Source: Alphaproteobacteria bacterium
GTDB taxonomy: Bacteria; Pseudomonadota; Alphaproteobacteria; Rhizobiales; Xanthobacteraceae
Length of the DNA: 9,862 nt
Direction: 5' to 3'
Assembly: GCA_005883115.1 (NCBI GenBank)
Contig: VAZQ01000125.1
Location: forward strand, 1-9,862
Shown: piece by piece, positions 6,214 through 9,862 of the stretch
Layout of the letters: every line of letters starts with the position of its first letter
Numbering within the stretch: position 1 is the first letter of the stretch
Notes under the pieces: generated by a model
What the model saw: the letters and a program-made list of their open reading frames with translations, nothing else
Told to the model about the DNA's origin: nothing
Databases searched by the model: none
Program-made: the position numbers and the translations under genes

Positions 6214-7107
6214 ATGCCGTTTACCGCTGCAACGACGTCCGAACGCCACGCCGCGGAGCCGATCGAAGTCATCCCGAGCGGTCGAGCGCTTGGCGTCGAA
6301 GTGAGGGGCATCGATCTCACGAAGCTCGGCGACGCTGCGTTTGCTCGGCTCATTCAGGTGTGGCACCAGTATTCGGTTGTGCTGATCCGCAATCAGAGGC
6401 TCAGTGATCAGGAACTGATCGCCTTCAGCCGTCGCTTGGGGGATCTCGACTGGGCGCCGATCCAAGAAACGGGCCGCCGTTTCGTCGAGGGCCTCCCGGA
6501 GATTTACATCGTTTCCAACGTCAAGGTGAACGGCGAGCCGATCGGCAGCCTCGGCGACGGCGAAGCCGTGTGGCACACTGACATGTCGTATCTTGAGGTG
6601 CCGCCAAAGGCGAGCATCCTCTATTCCCTCGAAGTGCCGCCGCTCGGAGGCAACACATCGTTCTGTACGATGTACGGCATCTACGAGGCACTGCCTCAGA
6701 CGCTGAAAGACCGCATCGCGGGCCTCAAGATCAAGCACGACGGCACCTACAACAGTGGGGGCTACGTGCGCCAGGGAGTAACGCCGACCGACGACCCGCG
6801 CACCTCGCCAGGCGCGGTGCATCCGCTGGTCTGCACGCATCCGGACACCGGCTGGCGCATGCTCTATCTCGGGCGCCGACGCAACGCCTATCTGGTCGGG
6901 CTTGAGCTTGCGGAGTCCGACGCGCTGCTCGACGAGCTCTGGAGCTTCGTCGATCGACCGGAATTTGCATGGGAGCACGTTTGGCGCGTCGGCGATCTCG
7001 TATTGTGGGACAATCGCTGCACCATGCATCGGCGGGACGCCTTCGATCCGAGCAGCCGGCGAGTCATGCACCGCACTCAAGTCAAAGGCGAGCAGCGGCC
7101 TTCCTGA
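6214..7107 (+). CDS. TauD/TfdA-family Fe(II)/2-oxoglutarate-dependent dioxygenase
   Basis: The 297-residue protein has the family's iron-binding facial triad: H121-x-D123 in W-H-T-D-M-S-Y and the distal H272 in D-N-R-C-T-M-H-R-R-D-A-F. The 2-oxoglutarate-binding Arg region follows at R283 / R287 (R-R-V-M-H-R-T-Q-V). The N-terminal P-S-G-R-A-L-G-V-E-V-R-G-I-D-L is also typical of TauD/TfdA enzymes. These couple 2-oxoglutarate decarboxylation to hydroxylation of small acids such as taurine, alkylsulfates or phenoxyacetates, releasing sulfite or a phenol; the substrate here cannot be deduced. Length is close to the family norm. I chose ATG 6214 because GGAGG at 6204-6208 is well placed; the frame also opens at GTG 6166 and ATG 6178. 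The next gene, a Bug-type receptor, begins 50 bases after the stop, so the two probably form a pair for uptake and oxidation of one organic acid. Confidence 0.92.
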   Translation: MPFTAATTSERHAAEPIEVIPSGRALGVEVRGIDLTKLGDAAFARLIQVWHQYSVVLIRNQRLSDQELIAFSRRLGDLDWAPIQETGRRFVEGLPEIYIVSNVKVNGEPIGSLGDGEAVWHTDMSYLEVPPKASILYSLEVPPLGGNTSFCTMYGIYEALPQTLKDRIAGLKIKHDGTYNSGGYVRQGVTPTDDPRTSPGAVHPLVCTHPDTGWRMLYLGRRRNAYLVGLELAESDALLDELWSFVDRPEFAWEHVWRVGDLVLWDNRCTMHRRDAFDPSSRRVMHRTQVKGEQRPS

Positions 7108-7157
7108 TCGCGCAAACTATTGCGACTTCAGCGCACCATCGAGGGAACAGGCGCTTC

Positions 7158-8146
7158 ATGAGGCGACGCGATTTACTCGCCCTTGGTGCGACTGCGCTGT
7201 CGCTGCGGTCGCCGATGCTTCGGTCCGCGCGCGCTCAGTCCAAATATCCGGATCGTCCGATCCGGCTCGTCATTCCTTTCCCCCCGGGCGGCGGCTACGA
7301 CGCCGTGGGGCGTCCGTGGGCGGAAAAGATGAAGCCGGTGCTTGGCACCGTGGTGGTTGAAAACCAAGGGGGAGGAGGCAGTTCGCTCGGTGCCGCCTCG
7401 GTCGCTCGCGCCCGCCCGGACGGCTACACTATTCTCCTGGGTGGTTCGAGCACTCACATCACGGAGCCATTCTCAAAAGCCATCCACTCTACGATCCGCT
7501 TAAGGACCTCGAGCCGATTTCGAACGTGGCAGTTTCGGCTTTTGCCCTTGCGGTCCATCCCGCAGTGCCGGCTCACACGCTGAGAGAGTTCATCGACTAC
7601 GCCAAGGCCAATCCCGGCAGGCTGTCCTACGGACATGCCGGCGTTGGCTCGTTGAACCACCTGACCGGCGAATTGTTGAAATCGCTAGCAGGAATGCCGG
7701 ACCTCGTGCATGTGCCATACCGTGGCTCGGGACCGGCGACGGCCGATACCATCAGCGGACAAGTAGCGATGGTCACCCCGGCCGTGACGGGCGCGTTGCT
7801 CGAATTCAATCGGACCGGCAAGCTGCGCATCCTCGCCGTGACCAGTCCCACCCGGCTGATTGCCGCGCCGGCGATCCCGACGGCGGTCGAAGCCGGACTC
7901 CCCGGAATGGTCTCGCAGCAGTCGATTGGCCTGTTCGCTCCCGCCGGGACACCCAAGGCCATCATCGAGCAAATCTCCCAGGCAACGCGTGCGGCACTCG
8001 CCGACGCCACCTATCGGCAAATGCTCATCGAATCGGGGTTCGAACCCGACATCGATTCAACGCCCGACAAATTCCGCCGCTTGATCGGGGAAGACATTGC
8101 CCGATGGTCACCGCTTGTCAAAGCGATCGGATTGAAGCTCGACTGA
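7158..8146 (+). pseudogene. Bug-family (tripartite tricarboxylate) periplasmic solute receptor, frameshifted
   Basis: Two frames together encode one Bug (TctC-like) receptor. The first part, from ATG 7158, has a signal peptide with R2-R3-R4-D-L-L, which resembles a Tat motif, a likely cut after A-R-A (residue 26), and the family opening Y-P-D-R-P-I-R-L-V-I-P-F-P-P-G-G-G-Y-D. It runs correctly to about T-H-I-T-E-P-F-S-K, then reads into unrelated sequence and stops at 7583 (141 residues). From about 7479 the +1 frame continues with S-H-P-L-Y-D-P-L-K-D-L-E-P-I-S-N-V and then V-P-Y-R-G-S-G-P-A, through to the natural C-terminus at 8146. One more A in the four-A run at 7475-7478 would restore a normal receptor of 329 residues. 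Such receptors bind carboxylic acids for TctAB-type or other uptake. No tctA/tctB gene is in the window, as is usual for Bug genes. It is either a young pseudogene or a homopolymer sequencing error. Confidence 0.88.
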
Positions 8147-8203
8147 TTCCGCGACGGACGGCGCGATCTCGAGTTCGTGTGTGCCGTTACGCGGGACGCA
8201 GTG

Positions 8204-9403
8204 TCACCGCGCCGCTGCAAGTGCGGCAAAGCCGCGTTCCAGATCGCCAATCAGGTCGTCGACGTCCTCGAGGCCGATGTGCAGGCGCACGGTCGGGCCG
8301 CCCGGCATCCATTTCGTCGCTGTGCGGATGTTGGTGCAGTCGAATGGAATGGCCAAGCTCTCGAAGCCGCCCCACGACGGCCCAATGCCGAAAAGGTTGA
8401 GCGCGTCGATGAAGGCGTAGACTGCGCTTTGCGCAACTGGCTTGAATACAATGCTGAATAACCCGCTGGCGCCGGCAAAATCGCGCCGCCAGATCGCATG
8501 GCCAGGACAGCTCTCGAGCGCCGGATGTAATACGCGGGCGATTTCTGGACGCTGGGCAAGCCAGGATGCAACTTTCAGCCCCGACTGGTAGTGCTGCGCG
8601 AGCCGCACGCCCATGGTGCGCAGCCCGCGCAGGCCGAGATAAATATCATCCGGCCCTACGCAGAGGCCAGAGAGATATACGATTTCGCTCAAGCGCTGCC
8701 ACGTCGCCTGGTTGGCCGATACGGTGCCGAGCATCACGTCAGAATGGCCGCCGATATATTTTGTGCCAGCCTGGATCGATAGATCGACTCCCTTTTCCAA
8801 GGGTTTGAAATAGAGGGAGGTCGCCCAGGTATTGTCCATCAGGACAACCGCGCCGGCGCCGTGAGCAGCGGCCGCGACCGCCGGCACGTCTTGGACCTCG
8901 AACGAAAGTGAGCCGGGCGCCTCCACGAATACGGCTCGAGTATTGGGCTGCATCAGCGCAGCGATGCCGCCACCGATCAAGGGATCGTAGTAGGTGGTGG
9001 CAATTCCGTAGCGGCTAAGTACGCTGTCGCAGAATTTGCGCGTGGGCTGATAGGCGCTGTCAGTGACCAGCAAGTGATCGCCGGCTTTGAGCACGGCGAG
9101 CAGCGCGGTTGAAATCGCGGCGAGACCCGACGGCAGCAAGGCAACGCCGGTGCATCCAGGACCTTCTAGCGCGCGCAAGGCATTTTCAAGGGCCTCCGAG
9201 GTGGGCGTGCCACGCCGGCCGTAGAGATAGCGCGAGCGACGCGCAAGATAGTCCTCAGCGCTCGGGTAGAGGACCGTGGACGCGTGATGCACCGGCGGAT
9301 TGACGAAGCCGTGATAGGCCTTCGTGTCGCGGCCGCCGGTGACGAGCTGCGTTGCGGGCTTCAATGGCGCAGGCGTGGCATCGACTTCGGTCTTTTTGGT
9401 CAT
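8204..9403 (-). CDS. metC: Cystathionine beta-lyase, PLP-dependent Cys/Met metabolism enzyme
   Basis: The 399-residue product is a fold-type I PLP enzyme of the Cys/Met metabolism family. Seen in the sequence are N-P-P-V-H-H-A-S-T-V (35-44), the Y59-L-Y61-G-R-R-G-T-P-T substrate/cofactor segment, P91-S-G-L-A-A, the PLP-ring Asp in L-M-D190-N-T-W, and the Schiff-base Lys K215 in Q-A-G-T-K-Y-I-G-G-H-S-D. The set Y-G-R-R-G-T-P-T, G-T-K-Y-I-G-G-H-S-D and the late G-x-S-W-G-G-F-E-S-L fits cystathionine beta-lyase (MetC type) better than gamma-synthase. The enzyme converts cystathionine to homocysteine, pyruvate and ammonia in cytoplasmic methionine synthesis; a role as cysteine or S-alkylcysteine lyase is possible. 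ATG 9403 is chosen because family similarity begins soon after; the frame opens as far as 9508, but that extension is Cys/Arg-rich and unlike the family. It is divergent from the amino-acid receptor gene, a neighbourhood I know from rhizobia. Confidence 0.93.
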   Translation of the reverse strand: MTKKTEVDATPAPLKPATQLVTGGRDTKAYHGFVNPPVHHASTVLYPSAEDYLARRSRYLYGRRGTPTSEALENALRALEGPGCTGVALLPSGLAAISTALLAVLKAGDHLLVTDSAYQPTRKFCDSVLSRYGIATTYYDPLIGGGIAALMQPNTRAVFVEAPGSLSFEVQDVPAVAAAAHGAGAVVLMDNTWATSLYFKPLEKGVDLSIQAGTKYIGGHSDVMLGTVSANQATWQRLSEIVYLSGLCVGPDDIYLGLRGLRTMGVRLAQHYQSGLKVASWLAQRPEIARVLHPALESCPGHAIWRRDFAGASGLFSIVFKPVAQSAVYAFIDALNLFGIGPSWGGFESLAIPFDCTNIRTATKWMPGGPTVRLHIGLEDVDDLIGDLERGFAALAAAR

Positions 9404-9673
9404 AGCTCGATTCTCTGGACGCCTTGGGCAACGATCGCCATCTGCGCGGGATTTCGCGTAGCCGGCGCCGCAACACGGGGTCATGACGTCACGTGGCGCG
9501 ACCGTCAACCCCTTGACCCCCGTAGCCGATCGTTCTGAGATGCAGCTACCAGCACGAGATCAGTGCACGCGGGAACGCGATGCCGCCTCAGCACGCACCA
9601 CCTAGGCCGCGTTAAAGAGCCTCTCGGAAAAGGCAAGCTAAGGTCAAGGGACGGTCACTGGAAGGGCTGCTTC
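9404..9673. promoter_or_regulatory. Divergent intergenic region between metC and the aapJ-like gene
   Basis: These 270 bases must hold the promoters of both divergent genes. Three short palindromes stand out: TGACGTCA at 9484-9491, overlapping CACGTG at 9490-9495; GTCAA-CCCC-TTGAC at 9504-9517; and CGCG-GGAA-CGCG at 9568-9579. The second one places a TTGAC, a -35-like element, on each strand, but neither has a convincing -10 box at the right distance. I see no clear sigma-54 site, riboswitch or coding frame. Which regulator binds here is unknown. Confidence 0.4.
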
Positions 9674-9862
9674 ATGAAACGCGCAATCTTTCTTCTTGGT
9701 GCGATCGTTGTGGCGAGCTTCTGCGCCGGCGCCGCGTCTGCCCAAACGCTCAAGGCGGTGAGGGATCGTGGCGCGCTGGTCTGCGGGGTCAGCCAGGGAC
9801 TGCCGGGATTTTCCAATCCCGACGACAAAGGCAATTGGACCGGCTTCGATGTCGACTTCTGT
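9674..9862 (+). CDS. aapJ: General L-amino acid ABC transporter substrate-binding protein (N-terminus only)
   Basis: The window ends inside this gene after 63 codons. Residues 1-23 form a classical Sec signal peptide (K2-R3, hydrophobic core, A-S-A before Q24). The mature start T-L-K-A-V-R-D-R-G-A-L-V-C-G-V and then the F-S-N-P-D-D-K-G-N-W-T-G-F-D-V-D-F-C segment match family 3 solute receptors, most closely AapJ/BztA. AapJ is the periplasmic receptor of the broad-range Aap amino acid importer. ATG 9674 follows a GGAAGGG ribosome binding site about seven bases upstream. The divergent metC-like neighbour supports aapJ, as the two are adjacent in rhizobia and relatives. The aapQMP genes would be expected beyond the right edge. 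In known rhizobia Aap responds to nitrogen status, but no control site is recognised here. Confidence 0.87.
   Translation, partial: MKRAIFLLGAIVVASFCAGAASAQTLKAVRDRGALVCGVSQGLPGFSNPDDKGNWTGFDVDFC

Noticed and set aside
6028..7080. Long minus-strand frame of 350 codons opposite the TauD-like gene
   Set aside because: It lies antisense to a gene with a full set of catalytic motifs, is rich in Arg/His/Ala as expected of GC-rich shadow frames, and shows no family motif.
7475..7478. Programmed frameshift in the receptor gene
   Set aside because: The run is only four A residues, with no slippery heptamer, stimulatory Shine-Dalgarno or visible hairpin, and Bug genes are not known to be decoded by frameshifting.
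8147..8203. Bidirectional terminator between the convergent receptor and metC genes
   Set aside because: The 57-base gap holds no compact stem followed by a T run on either strand.

Overview
The window is GC-rich and gene-dense and looks like a chromosomal segment of an alphaproteobacterium, most likely Hyphomicrobiales close to Bradyrhizobium or Xanthobacteraceae. Three things suggest this: the protein family types (ArnT-like GT39, stand-alone LAB_N protein, Bug-type solute receptor), the divergent metC / aapJ pair at the right end (a neighbourhood I know from rhizobia and relatives), and codon choice rich in G/C third positions. Genus-level placement is inference. I see no insertion sequence, phage gene, CRISPR array or rRNA.

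Layout. Left edge (1-541, minus): the N-terminal 180 residues of a polytopic membrane protein of GT-C type, cut by the window edge. Then a 62-residue membrane-anchored small protein (706-894, minus) and a tRNA-Arg(TCT) with encoded CCA (1035-1112, minus). At 1343-2242 (plus) lies a two-module VOC extradiol dioxygenase with a complete His-His-Glu metal site in its second half.

The centre (2414-6116, plus) is a compact four-gene operon: ArnT-like lipid-linked-sugar glycosyltransferase (GT39), PAP2 lipid phosphatase, DPM1-like GT2 glycosyltransferase, and a small LAB_N membrane protein. GT39/PAP2 overlap by 4 bases and GT2/LAB_N by 11 bases. Together they can be read as one envelope-glycolipid pathway: GT2 (perhaps with LAB_N) loads a sugar on a polyprenyl phosphate, PAP2 removes a phosphate from lipid A or a polyprenyl carrier, and GT39 transfers the sugar to lipid A or another periplasmic acceptor. 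This assignment is inferred from family membership and context.

The next block (6214-8146, plus) holds a TauD/TfdA-type Fe(II)/2-oxoglutarate dioxygenase followed by a Bug (tripartite tricarboxylate) periplasmic receptor. The receptor reading frame is broken by a one-base shift at an A-run near 7475; both halves are otherwise well preserved. The right end has metC-like cystathionine beta-lyase (8204-9403, minus) and, divergently, the first 63 codons of an aapJ-like general L-amino-acid ABC transporter receptor (9674 onward), separated by a 270-base intergenic region with several small palindromes.

The main points of interest are the envelope-glycolipid operon and the frameshifted receptor gene. 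No wholly new type of system is evident.
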